A stretch of DNA of 64,000 nucleotides, taken from the NCBI GenBank assembly GCA_964195425.1, contig CAXMOM010000053.1:3466-67465 (forward strand), in the 5' to 3' direction. The notes below the pieces were generated by a model. It was not told where the DNA came from. It was given only the letters and a program-made list of their open reading frames with translations, and made no database searches. Shown piece by piece: positions 47,135 through 55,771 of this stretch. The stretch comes from Glaciecola sp964195425 (GTDB lineage: Bacteria > Pseudomonadota > Gammaproteobacteria > Enterobacterales > Alteromonadaceae). The position numbers and the translations under genes were made by a program. Each line of letters starts with the position of its first letter. Within the stretch, counting starts at the first letter, position 1.

Positions 47135-47171
47135 GCGCGCGCTTTATACCATTTATATGCCTTTATTACAA
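47135..47171 (-). promoter_or_regulatory. rpsB promoter with GC-rich discriminator
   Basis: On the - strand TTGTAA (47171-47166), 17-base spacer, TATAAA (47148-47143), then GCGCGCGC (47142-47135) up to the expected start. A G-C-rich discriminator after the -10 is the mark of ppGpp/DksA-inhibited promoters of ribosomal genes. The start near 47134 gives a leader of about 200 nt, which fits the S2 control RNA. Confidence 0.75.
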
Positions 47172-47256
47172 ACTATTGTTGATAATATCTGCGGAGGTTT
47201 ATGGTCCAAATTTGTCTATAAGTTGGCATCAAAGACCATCGCTTTTAAAAATGGGA

Positions 47257-47292
47257 TTGTATGCTTAGCGGTACTGTATGATAATATGTCTA
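47257..47292 (+). promoter_or_regulatory. map promoter
   Basis: TTGTAT (47257-47262), 17-base spacer, GATAAT (47280-47285, within TATGATAAT), transcription start expected near 47292, about 26 bases before map. Divergent from the rpsB promoter about 100 bases away. Confidence 0.6.
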
Positions 47293-47317
47293 TATTAATA
47301 GAACAGGTAGTAAAGCT

Positions 47318-48112
47318 TTGGCAGCAACCATAAAAACAGCTCAAGAAATAGAAAAAATGCGCGTAGCCGGTAAATTAGCTAGCGAAGTGCTAAATATGAT
47401 AGGCGACCATGTGGTGAAAGGTGTAACCACAGAGCAGCTTAATCAGCTATGCCACAACTACATTGTAGAAGTGCAAGGTTGCATACCAGCACCTTTAAAC
47501 TATGGCAGACCTCCGTTTCCCAAGTCAGTCTGCACATCGGTAAATCATGTTATTTGCCATGGTATTCCAAGCGATAAAAAACTTAAAGACGGTGATATTG
47601 TTAACATCGATGTTACGGTTATTAAAGACGGATATCATGGTGACACCTCAAAAATGTATGTTGTAGGCAAGCCCAGCATACTTGCTGAGCGACTTATTCG
47701 AGTGACGCAGGAATGTTTGTATAAAGGCATAGAGCTAGTTAAGCCGGGTGCTCGTTTAGGCGATATTGGACACGTAATTCAAACCCATGCCCACAAGAAT
47801 AATTACTCTGTAGTACAAGAATATTGCGGTCATGGTATTGGTGCTACTTTTCATGAAGACCCACAGGTGGTTCATTATGGCCAAGCTAATACTGGCGAAG
47901 AGTTAGTTACGGGTATGTGCTTTACTATTGAGCCTATGATAAATGCTGGCAAGCGTCACTCTAAGATGCTGCCCGATCAATGGACCGTAGTAACGAAAGA
48001 CAGAAGCTTAAGCGCCCAATGGGAGCACACCTTGCTGGTAACTGACACCGGTGTTGAAATTTTAACCCATCGCGACGACGAAACTATTCCCAAAATAATT
48101 AACCATAGTTAA
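47318..48112 (+). CDS. map: Methionine aminopeptidase
   Basis: Removes N-terminal Met from nascent proteins. 264 aa, type I pita-bread fold with the five metal ligands in NIDVTVIKDGYHGDTSK (two Asp), CGHGIGATFHEDP (His), FTIEPMI (Glu) and the final AQWEHTLLVT (Glu). Begins with TTG at 47318, AGG 10 bases upstream; no ATG fits. Divergent from rpsB and followed by glnD, the common gammaproteobacterial order. Confidence 0.96.
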   Translation: MAATIKTAQEIEKMRVAGKLASEVLNMIGDHVVKGVTTEQLNQLCHNYIVEVQGCIPAPLNYGRPPFPKSVCTSVNHVICHGIPSDKKLKDGDIVNIDVTVIKDGYHGDTSKMYVVGKPSILAERLIRVTQECLYKGIELVKPGARLGDIGHVIQTHAHKNNYSVVQEYCGHGIGATFHEDPQVVHYGQANTGEELVTGMCFTIEPMINAGKRHSKMLPDQWTVVTKDRSLSAQWEHTLLVTDTGVEILTHRDDETIPKIINHS

Positions 48113-48165
48113 CCAGAAATAATCCGTATCAGCGGCCTCATCAACAACTAAATTAAGGGAAACAT

Positions 48166-50802
48166 GTGTTAAGTCTAAATTATACTATTGATAGCCTGCA
48201 GAATATTACTTCTATCAATGAAATAGGCGCATTTAAGGTCTGTGTTAAAGATAGTTTTAATTGGCTTGAACTAAATTTCTCTAATATACATGTAGATGAA
48301 CTCGTAGTAGAACGTGCTCGGTTTACTGATGCATTGTTATGCAAAGCATGGCAACTGCAAGAACTACATCAGGTTAAATCCTTAAGTTTATGTGCGGTTG
48401 GAGGCTATGGCCGCGGTCAAATGCAGCCGTACTCAGACATCGACTTACTTATTTTAAGCGAAAGAACGCTGAGCAAAGAAACACAAGAAAAAGTATCTGA
48501 ATTCGTCACTTTTTTATGGGACATTAAACTCGAAGTTGGCCAATCGGTGCGCACCATTAAAGACACCGTTAAATTGGCGAAAAACGACATTACCATTGCG
48601 ACTAATCTTGTTGAAGCACGCCTTCTAAGCGGTTGTAATGATGCGTTCGATTCACTTATAGAGAAAATAAGTCATAATAAAATCTGGTCAAGTAAGGATT
48701 TCTTTTTAGCCAAATTAGATGAACAGCGGCAACGCCACGCTAAATTTAATGGCACTTCGTATAACCTTGAGCCTAACATTAAAGAAAACCCCGGCTGTTT
48801 GCGCGATATTCAGAACATTGGTTGGGTAGCTAAAAAACACTTTCAAGAATACGATGGTTTAACACTTATCGGGCATGGCTATTTCACTGAACTTGAACAT
48901 GCTGAATTAATTGAATGCCGAAGTAATCTATGGCAAATACGATTTGCACTGCACCTGGTATCCAAACGTAGTGAAAACCGTCTTTTATTCGACTATCAAC
49001 CCGATGTTGCGCGATTGTTGGGCTTTGGTGACGGTAAGCAAGGCGTTGAAAAAATGATGAAGCACTTATTTAGAATCGTGCGCCGTGTAAGCGAACTAAA
49101 CAGCATGCTTATGCTTAGGTTTAAGCAAGACATCCTTAATCTAAAAGTTAAAAAATCAACTGCCATAAGCGCCGATTTTTGCGTAAAAGACGGTTTTATT
49201 TCTCCGCTTAATACTAACGCTTTCGCTTCGCCACTCAACATAATGGAATTTCTAGGTCTGTTAACCGAACATCCGAACATAACGGGATTAGACGCCGATT
49301 GTTTAGGGCAGTTACGCAATGCGCGTCGAACGTTTCAGTCTGCGTATTATCATCAAATACCAGAGTGTAGAGAATATTTTGTAAAGCTTGTATCAAATCC
49401 AGATTTTTTCGATTTAGCTTGGGACGTTATGTATCAGCACGGTGTTTTGCAATCTTACTTGCCCGAATGGGACAGGATTGTGGGAATGATGCAGTTTGAC
49501 CTGTTCCATGCCTACACGGTAGATGAGCATACCCATAGACTGGTGAAGCACATACGTCATTATTATACTAAGCCACAGGAACTCCCTCGCTGCAGTCGCA
49601 TTGTTAATAATTTAGAAAACCCGCAGATTATATTTATTGCGGCTATTTTCCACGATATCGCAAAAGGAAGAGGCGGCGATCACTCTGTATTAGGCGAAAA
49701 AGATGTATATGTTTTTTGCGAACAGCATAATATTTCGGCTAAAAACACCTCTATTATCGCCTGGCTAGTTAAGCACCATTTACTGATGTCGGTTGTGGCA
49801 CAAAGACGAGATATTTACGATCCCGATGTTATTCGAGATTTCGCTGGCTTAGTAAAAAGCCAAGATCAATTAGACTTACTTTATATCCTGACGCTTGCCG
49901 ATATTCGCGCCACCAACCACAGTTTGTGGAACGACTGGAAAGCCTCTTTATTGCGTGAACTGTATTTACTCACGCAAAAAGCACTCGACAATGGCTTGCA
50001 GTGCCAAATGACACTAAACGACAGAATTGAAGATTATAAATCGAAGGCACTTGATCTTTTAACCCAGCGAAATGCCGATTTAGACGCGTGTACAAAATTT
50101 TGGCAGTATCATAGCCCAGATTATTTCGCACGGTTTAGCCCTTTACAAATTGCATGGCATACCCAACAAATAGTAGATGCTGGAAACTTGGGCGACGATG
50201 AATTTATTGTCGCCGCTTCCAATAAAACATCGAAGGGCGGCACCGAATTACTGATTTATTGCAAAGACCGCCCTGCACTGTTCGCACAAATAGCCTCTGT
50301 TATTGACAGTAGAAACTGCTCAATACATGACGCACAAATATCGGTTACATCCGCCGGCTATGTATTTGACAGCATGATAGTGCTTGATCATGACAACAAG
50401 CGCATTGGCAGCCAGCAGCAGGTCAACAATTTTGTTAAAGCCATTCAACAACAATTGAGACGTCCAGGGCGCTCACATAAAAATTCTAGAAAAATGTCAC
50501 GACGCATGAAACACTTAAATGTGCCAACCAAAGTGAGGTTTTATTCGAGTCAAGAAGACAGCACCCTAATAGAGCTTGAAGCCCTAGATGCTCCCGGGTT
50601 ATTGGCGCGTATTGGACACTTGTTTGTAGATACGAACATTACCTTAAAGATGGCGAAAATTACCACTATTGGCGAACGCGCCGAAGATGTCTTTATTGTA
50701 TGTAATAGCGACAGTAAAGCACTTACACAAGAACAACAGGTGTTAGTGAGGAAATTAATCACAAGCAAAATCGACCAGCCGGAAGAGAACACTGCAGTAT
50801 GA
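48166..50802 (+). CDS. glnD: Bifunctional PII uridylyltransferase/uridylyl-removing enzyme
   Basis: Nitrogen sensor that uridylylates GlnB/GlnK when glutamine is low and reverses it when high. 878 aa: nucleotidyltransferase domain (GGYGRGQMQPYSDIDLL), GlnD PII-UTase helical region, HD hydrolase domain (EHTHRLVKH, IFHDIAKGRGGDHS), and two ACT domains that bind glutamine (from about 680 and 795). Starts with GTG 48166 after AAGGGA; the ATG two bases earlier is out of frame and stops at once. dapD, the usual next gene, is not here. Confidence 0.96.
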   Translation: MLSLNYTIDSLQNITSINEIGAFKVCVKDSFNWLELNFSNIHVDELVVERARFTDALLCKAWQLQELHQVKSLSLCAVGGYGRGQMQPYSDIDLLILSERTLSKETQEKVSEFVTFLWDIKLEVGQSVRTIKDTVKLAKNDITIATNLVEARLLSGCNDAFDSLIEKISHNKIWSSKDFFLAKLDEQRQRHAKFNGTSYNLEPNIKENPGCLRDIQNIGWVAKKHFQEYDGLTLIGHGYFTELEHAELIECRSNLWQIRFALHLVSKRSENRLLFDYQPDVARLLGFGDGKQGVEKMMKHLFRIVRRVSELNSMLMLRFKQDILNLKVKKSTAISADFCVKDGFISPLNTNAFASPLNIMEFLGLLTEHPNITGLDADCLGQLRNARRTFQSAYYHQIPECREYFVKLVSNPDFFDLAWDVMYQHGVLQSYLPEWDRIVGMMQFDLFHAYTVDEHTHRLVKHIRHYYTKPQELPRCSRIVNNLENPQIIFIAAIFHDIAKGRGGDHSVLGEKDVYVFCEQHNISAKNTSIIAWLVKHHLLMSVVAQRRDIYDPDVIRDFAGLVKSQDQLDLLYILTLADIRATNHSLWNDWKASLLRELYLLTQKALDNGLQCQMTLNDRIEDYKSKALDLLTQRNADLDACTKFWQYHSPDYFARFSPLQIAWHTQQIVDAGNLGDDEFIVAASNKTSKGGTELLIYCKDRPALFAQIASVIDSRNCSIHDAQISVTSAGYVFDSMIVLDHDNKRIGSQQQVNNFVKAIQQQLRRPGRSHKNSRKMSRRMKHLNVPTKVRFYSSQEDSTLIELEALDAPGLLARIGHLFVDTNITLKMAKITTIGERAEDVFIVCNSDSKALTQEQQVLVRKLITSKIDQPEENTAV

Positions 50803-51305
50803 ATGACAATATAGTGGCCGATGTGATTAAGGATATAGAGAACAATATAACTACGCCAAACATAACAAATCAAGTCAACCTGCAGATTAGAGTTCGCTAT
50901 GGTGAGTGCGACGCTCAGCAAGTCGTTTTTAATGCTAGGTATGCAGACTACGCCGATTTGGCTGCCACTGAGTATATTAGGGCGCTTATAGGCCAGCATC
51001 AGCATCTTATTGATGCTGGGTACGATAACCAAGTAGTTAGCTTACATATTGATTGGTTTGCTTCTGCTGCCTTCGATGATGTCTTAAATTTAGCGGTGCA
51101 TGTGGGTCATATCGGCAATACATCTTTTCAGTTGGTAACCCAATGCTCACGCATAAACAATGAGGGTAAACTAGAGCCCATTGCGAATATGAAAACTACC
51201 TATGTGATTGTTGATGCAAGCACCTTTACAAAAGCAAAAATTCCGCCCTTATTGTTGGAAAATTTCGCGCGATCATTTAGCGTGAGTGTTGATCAAGCAG
51301 GCTAA
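50799..51305 (+). CDS. Hotdog-fold acyl-CoA thioesterase (YbgC/FadM type)
   Basis: 168-aa protein with an approximately 35-residue non-conserved N-terminus and then a 4HBT hotdog domain; the active-site region RYGECDAQQVVFNARYADYAD matches the D-x-x-x-V-V-F/Y-x-x-Y pattern of the YbgC family. Hydrolysis of an acyl-CoA or acyl-ACP thioester is inferred; the substrate is unknown. It overlaps glnD by 4 bases (ATGA), so it is cotranscribed and coupled to it, which is an unusual partner. Confidence 0.82.
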   Translation: MNDNIVADVIKDIENNITTPNITNQVNLQIRVRYGECDAQQVVFNARYADYADLAATEYIRALIGQHQHLIDAGYDNQVVSLHIDWFASAAFDDVLNLAVHVGHIGNTSFQLVTQCSRINNEGKLEPIANMKTTYVIVDASTFTKAKIPPLLLENFARSFSVSVDQAG

Positions 51306-51332
51306 AGCGACCTTATTTCTTTTGTTTTAGGT

Positions 51333-51782
51333 TTAGCTTGCCAACTTCTCAGCGATGGCTTTTACCCAAGGCACGACTTCTTCTTCTGGCGCTAAGGTTT
51401 CTAGCGCGTCAACCTGAAACATTTCAGCAACGGGCTTACCCTGCAGTTCAGAAAGTAACTCAAAAAACTGTCTCCCCCCGCCGCAATAACTTTCGCCATA
51501 GCTGCTATCACCAAGCGCCACTACGGCAAAAGGCTTACTGTTCATAAGTGGAAAACTATCTCGTAAGTCGCTATAAAAAAGCTCTAGATTAGGCGGAACA
51601 TCACCCTGACCGGTTGTAGAAGTAATTACTAGAACTGACTCTGCATCGGTGAAATCGCTTGTTTCAGGATCTGTAAACACTTCACTATCTATGCCTTGCG
51701 CACTTAACATGTCATTGACTTCTTCAGCCACATGCTGCGCATTGCCATATACTGAACCGGCGAAAATACTAATACTACTCAT
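51333..51782 (-). CDS. yqcA: Flavodoxin of the YqcA/MioC type
   Basis: Short-chain flavodoxin, 149 aa, binding FMN. The phosphate loop FAGSVYGNAQ at 7-16 and the TSTTGQGDVPPN and ALGDSSYGESYCGGG loops are visible. Closest by eye to E. coli YqcA, which also neighbours truC. Electron partner unknown. Start ATG 51782 (AGGAAAG upstream); the frame extends four codons further to a TTG. Confidence 0.87.
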   Translation of the reverse strand: MSSISIFAGSVYGNAQHVAEEVNDMLSAQGIDSEVFTDPETSDFTDAESVLVITSTTGQGDVPPNLELFYSDLRDSFPLMNSKPFAVVALGDSSYGESYCGGGRQFFELLSELQGKPVAEMFQVDALETLAPEEEVVPWVKAIAEKLAS

Positions 51783-51900
51783 TGCTTTCCTCATTACTTA
51801 TGCTGTGCTTGATGATTACTAGCCGTTAAGGCAACACTTCGGTTAATTTCCACGGACTATATGTAGGGCGTATATCTAGAATTTCAAGGTTAAGTATGCG

Positions 51901-52629
51901 TTATTCTTCATTTGCGATCACACTTTGATCAAAAATAGAGAACGCAGGTCGTAAATCTAGATCAATAGCGGTAGTAAATGTCATAGATTCACTAGTAACA
52001 GGGTGCGGAATAATTAATTTGGTAGCAACCAAAGCTAACCTACTTAGCAGCAGGTGCTCACGCGCAAATTGGTTTTGTTTGCCGTCGCCATGGCTTGTAT
52101 CGCCTATTATTGGGTGCCTGACATGCGACATATGACGTCTTAACTGATGCTTTCGCCCGGTTTTTGGAATGAGTTTTACAGCACTATAGCGAGCACTATC
52201 GTATCGTCCTGCGGGTTTATTAATTTGCGCTTGCGCAAGCAAAATCACCTCGGAAGTCGCGTCTTGGGCCTCTTTGTCCTTAACCGCTTTGCTGTCGGTC
52301 ATTTTGTCGTACTGTTCTTTTAAGGCATAGTCGATAACTTGAGATGTCGTATACCCTCTAACAAGCGCCGTGTATTCTTTATAAACATAACGCTCAGCAA
52401 AACATGTGGATAAGGTCCTTGCACTGTGCTTATTAAGTGCCAGCACCATCAGGCCCGAGGTTGGCTTGTCTAGCCTATGTACAGGAAAAACTTGCTGACC
52501 AATTTGGTCGCGCAATTGTTGTACTAAAAACTCCGTTTCATATTTGTCTATAGCACTGCGATGCACTAATAAACCGGAGGGTTTATGCACAACCACTATT
52601 TCTTCATCTTGATATACTATTACCAGCAA
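51901..52629 (-). CDS. truC: tRNA pseudouridine(65) synthase
   Basis: RluA-family pseudouridine synthase for U65 of tRNA-Ile and others. 242 aa, with HRLDKPTSGLMVLAL holding the catalytic Asp, KTGRKHQLRRHM and HPIIGDTSHGD. The N-terminal YQDEEIVVVHKPSGLLVHRS is typical. Opens with TTG 52629, a few bases after AAAGG; spacing is tight so the start is uncertain. Next to yqcA, as in E. coli (yqcA-truC-yqcC-csrB-syd). Confidence 0.93.
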   Translation of the reverse strand: MLVIVYQDEEIVVVHKPSGLLVHRSAIDKYETEFLVQQLRDQIGQQVFPVHRLDKPTSGLMVLALNKHSARTLSTCFAERYVYKEYTALVRGYTTSQVIDYALKEQYDKMTDSKAVKDKEAQDATSEVILLAQAQINKPAGRYDSARYSAVKLIPKTGRKHQLRRHMSHVRHPIIGDTSHGDGKQNQFAREHLLLSRLALVATKLIIPHPVTSESMTFTTAIDLDLRPAFSIFDQSVIANEE

Positions 52630-52792
52630 AAGCCTTTGTTCCCTTTTTTATTATTTTACGATGTGTTTAATCGGCGCTTATTTATTTTGAGCTTTGTTTT
52701 TACGATAAACATGTATGCTGGCTATACACTAAATAACCATTTAACATATACTACCAGTATTGGTTTTCATTCCTAACAGGTTTCGTATTTAA

Positions 52793-53911
52793 ATGTCTTC
52801 CCCCGCATCAATCTCGACCTTAAGTGAATTTTTATTGCAGGCACAAACTCAGTACAATGTGTTTGACTTAGGCCGCGGAATTCGAAAGCTTAACAATCAA
52901 ACTTTTTTTGAGTGGGAAAATCAACAAGCACCCTGCGCATTCCCACGTCAAGACCATGCTTGGTTTTGTATTGTTTTTTGGAATGAAAAGCTAAGCGATG
53001 AGCGCTACATTTGGTTTATTAAACTGCCCTTAGATGAAAATGGGCTAATGATTAGCGCATCTTTACAGCAGTTTATCGACATTATTGCACAAGCACTAGG
53101 TAAAGAATTAGAACATACTAAGAACAGCGAAGCACAGCTTCCAGAGAACCCCTATGTGTTTACCCCAAGCCAACAACAGCTTGCAGATTGCAATGCGCAT
53201 ATCAAAAAACAATTGAAGGTTGAAAGTCGCAATAATGAACAAGCCATGGCATATTTACAAGCACCAAATGCCATTCAAGATAGTCAGGCGTGGGCGGCTT
53301 TAAGCTTACAAGATATAGCCGATTTTGTCATTCACCCACATCCTTTTTACAAAACTGATGATGCATTTCAAACACTCATTGCACACAATTTACATGCTTA
53401 TGCACCGGCGGTACAAAACTGCTTGTTTGCTAGTTTAGAGTCTGTTGAAATAAGCCAAACATTAGCCCAAGCACTTGTGCAGTTTCATAAGTTGGCGTCT
53501 GACCCTAATTTAGCCGCTTTATGTCTTAGAGCAATGAGTTATAAGCCTCAGGCACTGAGTATTGAATATATAACCCGACTTATTGAAGCAGGCGGCGGTG
53601 AAAATGTCATTACAAAAAGGGATGCAAATAGTGCTAAAAACAAGCATAAAAAAGACGCTGAGCCATTAAATACTGAAACATGCGTTGTTATTGCCGGTAG
53701 ATATTGGCAAGTCCTCAACAATGAGCAAGGCTTAAATGCTTTCATGCAAAATGTTGTGCTTATTGATAGCAGTTACGCACTTTTTAAAGGTTTATATGCC
53801 GACCTTGTAAAAATACCCGAAATAAGAAATACCCTGCTACGTTTTATTCGCCAAACAGAGCGTTCAAACGAGGTTTCAAAAGCCATAGGCGCGCTGTTTG
53901 CGTCAACGTAA
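52793..53911 (+). CDS. DUF3549 family protein
   Basis: 372-aa soluble protein of the DUF3549 family, common beside truC/syd in Alteromonadales. The N-terminus (STLSEFLLQAQTQYNVFDLGRGIRK) and the W-x-x-x-x-P-rich WFIKLPLDENG segment are family-typical. An internal Lys/Asn-rich insert (about 280-292) separates two helical parts. Function unknown. ATG 52793 diverges from truC. Followed after 21 bases by the DUF3301 gene, with which it probably forms an operon. Confidence 0.8.
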   Translation: MSSPASISTLSEFLLQAQTQYNVFDLGRGIRKLNNQTFFEWENQQAPCAFPRQDHAWFCIVFWNEKLSDERYIWFIKLPLDENGLMISASLQQFIDIIAQALGKELEHTKNSEAQLPENPYVFTPSQQQLADCNAHIKKQLKVESRNNEQAMAYLQAPNAIQDSQAWAALSLQDIADFVIHPHPFYKTDDAFQTLIAHNLHAYAPAVQNCLFASLESVEISQTLAQALVQFHKLASDPNLAALCLRAMSYKPQALSIEYITRLIEAGGGENVITKRDANSAKNKHKKDAEPLNTETCVVIAGRYWQVLNNEQGLNAFMQNVVLIDSSYALFKGLYADLVKIPEIRNTLLRFIRQTERSNEVSKAIGALFAST

Positions 53912-53932
53912 AAAATATAGGATAAAAATATA

Positions 53933-54259
53933 GTGGATTTAGCTAATGTAGTAATATTGCTAGTGGTGATTGTATTAGTTGTGCAGTTTTGGCGTCAGCG
54001 CTCAATTGCTGAGTATATGGTTCAATATGCTAACCAGTATTGTAAAAAACACAAATTGCAGTACATCAGTTTGGCACGCACAGGTACAAAGTTTACAGTA
54101 TATAAAGGAAGGTTAGACTGGCAATTAAGTTATCAAATGGAATTTAGTAGCGATGGCCAGACCGAATATGTAGGAACTATAATAAGCCATGGAAAACATG
54201 TTGTTAGCGTCGACTTACCTGCTTATAGAGTGGTAAACGAACACGACGACTATATTTAA
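53933..54259 (+). CDS. DUF3301 family membrane-anchored protein
   Basis: 108-aa protein, N-terminal membrane helix (ANVVILLVVIVLVVQFW), then a small domain with YCKKHKLQYISLART and RLDWQLSYQMEFSSDG, the DUF3301 pattern. Role unknown. Starts with GTG 53933, AGGAT 10 bases upstream. Almost always paired with DUF3549, which suggests a joint role at the inner membrane. Confidence 0.8.
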   Translation: MDLANVVILLVVIVLVVQFWRQRSIAEYMVQYANQYCKKHKLQYISLARTGTKFTVYKGRLDWQLSYQMEFSSDGQTEYVGTIISHGKHVVSVDLPAYRVVNEHDDYI

Positions 54260-54323
54260 CGCCTTACAGAATGTCAGTTTAGACATTCATAAATTAGTAC
54301 AAACAGCCCCTGAAAGACACAAA

Positions 54324-54353
54324 TAAAAAAGGCAGACGCTAGCGCCTGCCTTT
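54324..54353 (-). terminator. csrB terminator
   Basis: AAAGGCAG with CTGCCTTT (54328-54353), inner CGC-TA-GCG and one G-U on the - strand, then TTTTTT (54330-54325). The other strand has an A-C mismatch and no U run, so it serves the - strand transcript. Confidence 0.9.
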
Positions 54354-54636
54354 AAAAATTTTGAGCATCCCTCTCAGCTATCCCTTGCAAAAATTTCATC
54401 CCGAAAAAATCCTTTACATCCCTTTCCCTTTTCATCCCGCTAATCCTAAGCAGGCAACACATCTTGTGTAGGTCCCTTATTCCTTTCTTCCATTTCTTTC
54501 GCATTTTATTGCCCGAGTCCATCCCTAATGACTCAGATTCACAATCCTTGTGTTGTCCATTCCAATCCAGTGGTTTTTAATCCATTAACACAACATCCTG
54601 TCATGGTCTTTGCCTTCTTCCTGAAGAGTCCTTAAG
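54324..54636 (-). ncRNA. csrB: CsrB-type CsrA-sequestering sRNA
   Basis: On the - strand this ~313-nt stretch has no ORF but holds 21 GGA triplets (counted as TCC on the + strand between 54367 and 54632), many as AGGGA, CGGGAUG or AAGGA, the binding motif of CsrA/RsmA. It ends in a perfect terminator. In E. coli csrB, of similar size and motif number, lies between yqcC and syd; here the neighbours truC and syd are the same. CsrB titrates the carbon storage regulator and so relieves translational repression. The 5' end is inferred from a -10 at 54647-54642. A perfect GacA/UvrY box lies ~180 bases upstream. Confidence 0.92.
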
Positions 54637-54641
54637 ACACG

Positions 54642-54670
54642 ATAATAGTACGCTCTGGCCTAAGCTAATT
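54642..54670 (-). promoter_or_regulatory. csrB core promoter
   Basis: TATTAT on the - strand (54647-54642) is a good -10; the region 17 bases upstream (AATTAG) is far from TTGACA, as expected for a promoter that depends on an activator. Confidence 0.5.
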
Positions 54671-54806
54671 GTTAACTTTTTTAATGTTTTCAAATGGAGA
54701 ACAAAAGGGGAGGATGTTATTTTTTTACTAAACCTATGTTTACTATAGACTTTATTTAAAAGCGTGAAACGTTACATAGGTATAAGTACGCATTTACTCA
54801 CACCTT

Positions 54807-54824
54807 TGTAAGAGATCACTTACA
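54807..54824. promoter_or_regulatory. GacA/UvrY binding box for csrB
   Basis: TGTAAG-AGATCA-CTTACA is an exact match to the palindromic GacA/UvrY site TGTAAGN6CTTACA. Its centre is about 180 bases upstream of the inferred csrB start, the distance seen in rsmZ and csrB genes. It places csrB under BarA/UvrY (GacS/GacA) control. Confidence 0.88.
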
Positions 54825-54851
54825 ATTGAGCGTGGTAAAAGGGAAGCCTGA

Positions 54852-55493
54852 TTATTTGCTTCGAGGCCTAAACATGACGTTTCCTTTGATATTACCCACC
54901 GCTATTTCTTCAACGAATTCAAATCCGCCGTCTTCAAAGAAGGAAGTACATTTGGGCAAGGTTACCAAAACGCCAACACCTTGTGATGATTCATCTTCAA
55001 GCAACAAGCCCAATATGGCGCTCATTAGCACATGACCCAGACCAATATCTTGATAGTCAGGATGCACCCCTATTAAAGATAACATGTGATAATTTTTTGC
55101 CGGTATTTTTTCACGTACTTTTTGTTCTTTGACGATCATTTGTTTAGTGCCAAAATACCCTGCCGTTAGCAGCATTTTTAAGCGCCAGTGCCAAAATTTC
55201 CCAGCACCAAATGCTGTATCGGGTAAGGTCAAACAGGTAACCGCAAGTAAACGTTCGTCTTCGTATAAACCAACTAATGACTGTGAGGCATTCCAATAAG
55301 TATTAATTTCTTCACGAATGGCACTTCGCAAACGCGCCTCATACCCTTCTTTATTAGCTTGAAAAATATCACTAAACAAAGGGTCGTCTAAATAGGCCTT
55401 ATATAAAATCGAAGCAGCCACTTTAAGATCGTCAGCCCCTAAATAAGCGGCTTTAACCTTTTGTAAGTCGGGCTGGGAATGACTGGCTATCAT
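54852..55493 (-). CDS. GNAT family N-acetyltransferase
   Basis: 213-aa GNAT-fold protein. Motif A is visible at about 141-160 (LIGVHPDYQDIGLGHVLMSAIL, with the acetyl-CoA loop QDIGLG), followed by LLLEDESSQG and a C-terminal FFEDGGFEFVEE. The N-terminal ~45 residues may sense or bind the acceptor. The acceptor is unknown. Its stop lies 28 bases upstream of the csrB activator box; there is no terminator between them. Confidence 0.8.
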   Translation of the reverse strand: MIASHSQPDLQKVKAAYLGADDLKVAASILYKAYLDDPLFSDIFQANKEGYEARLRSAIREEINTYWNASQSLVGLYEDERLLAVTCLTLPDTAFGAGKFWHWRLKMLLTAGYFGTKQMIVKEQKVREKIPAKNYHMLSLIGVHPDYQDIGLGHVLMSAILGLLLEDESSQGVGVLVTLPKCTSFFEDGGFEFVEEIAVGNIKGNVMFRPRSK

Positions 55494-55700
55494 TTGCTTA
55501 CTCTCTTTATTCCGATTAATGATAAGTCAAGTTAAGCGCACCTATAGTGCTTACTGCGTTGCAGTACTATGCGTAAACCAAGCATAAGCCATACATAAAC
55601 TGAGACTTTCGACGCATAAACATGATTGTTCGATTAACGCTTATCTATTTGAATAAGGAGTGTAAACGATATGCACTTACAGTAACAATTCTTTTACATA

Positions 55701-55753
55701 AAAATTGGGAAGATAAGTTGTACTCGTTACCGTAAAACAAATTATCTTCCCAA
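55701..55753 (-). terminator. Terminator of the DUF3192 gene, with a long loop
   Basis: TTGGGAAGATAA (55705-55716) and its exact reverse complement TTATCTTCCCAA (55742-55753), 25-base loop containing a further TTGT/ACAA pair, then TTTT on the - strand. It lies 19 bases after the stop of the DUF3192 gene. Confidence 0.75.
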
Positions 55754-55771
55754 ACAGATGATAAAAAGCGC

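Noticed and set aside
47050..47268. 72-codon frame in the map-rpsB gap
   Set aside because: It runs across the rpsB promoter and leader and has no ribosome-binding site; the DNA is explained by regulatory elements.
51831..51900. Open frame continuing 23 codons past the truC stop (TYSPWKLTEVLP)
   Set aside because: It reads protein-like and is in frame with truC, but truC homologues end before it and 23 open codons can occur by chance.
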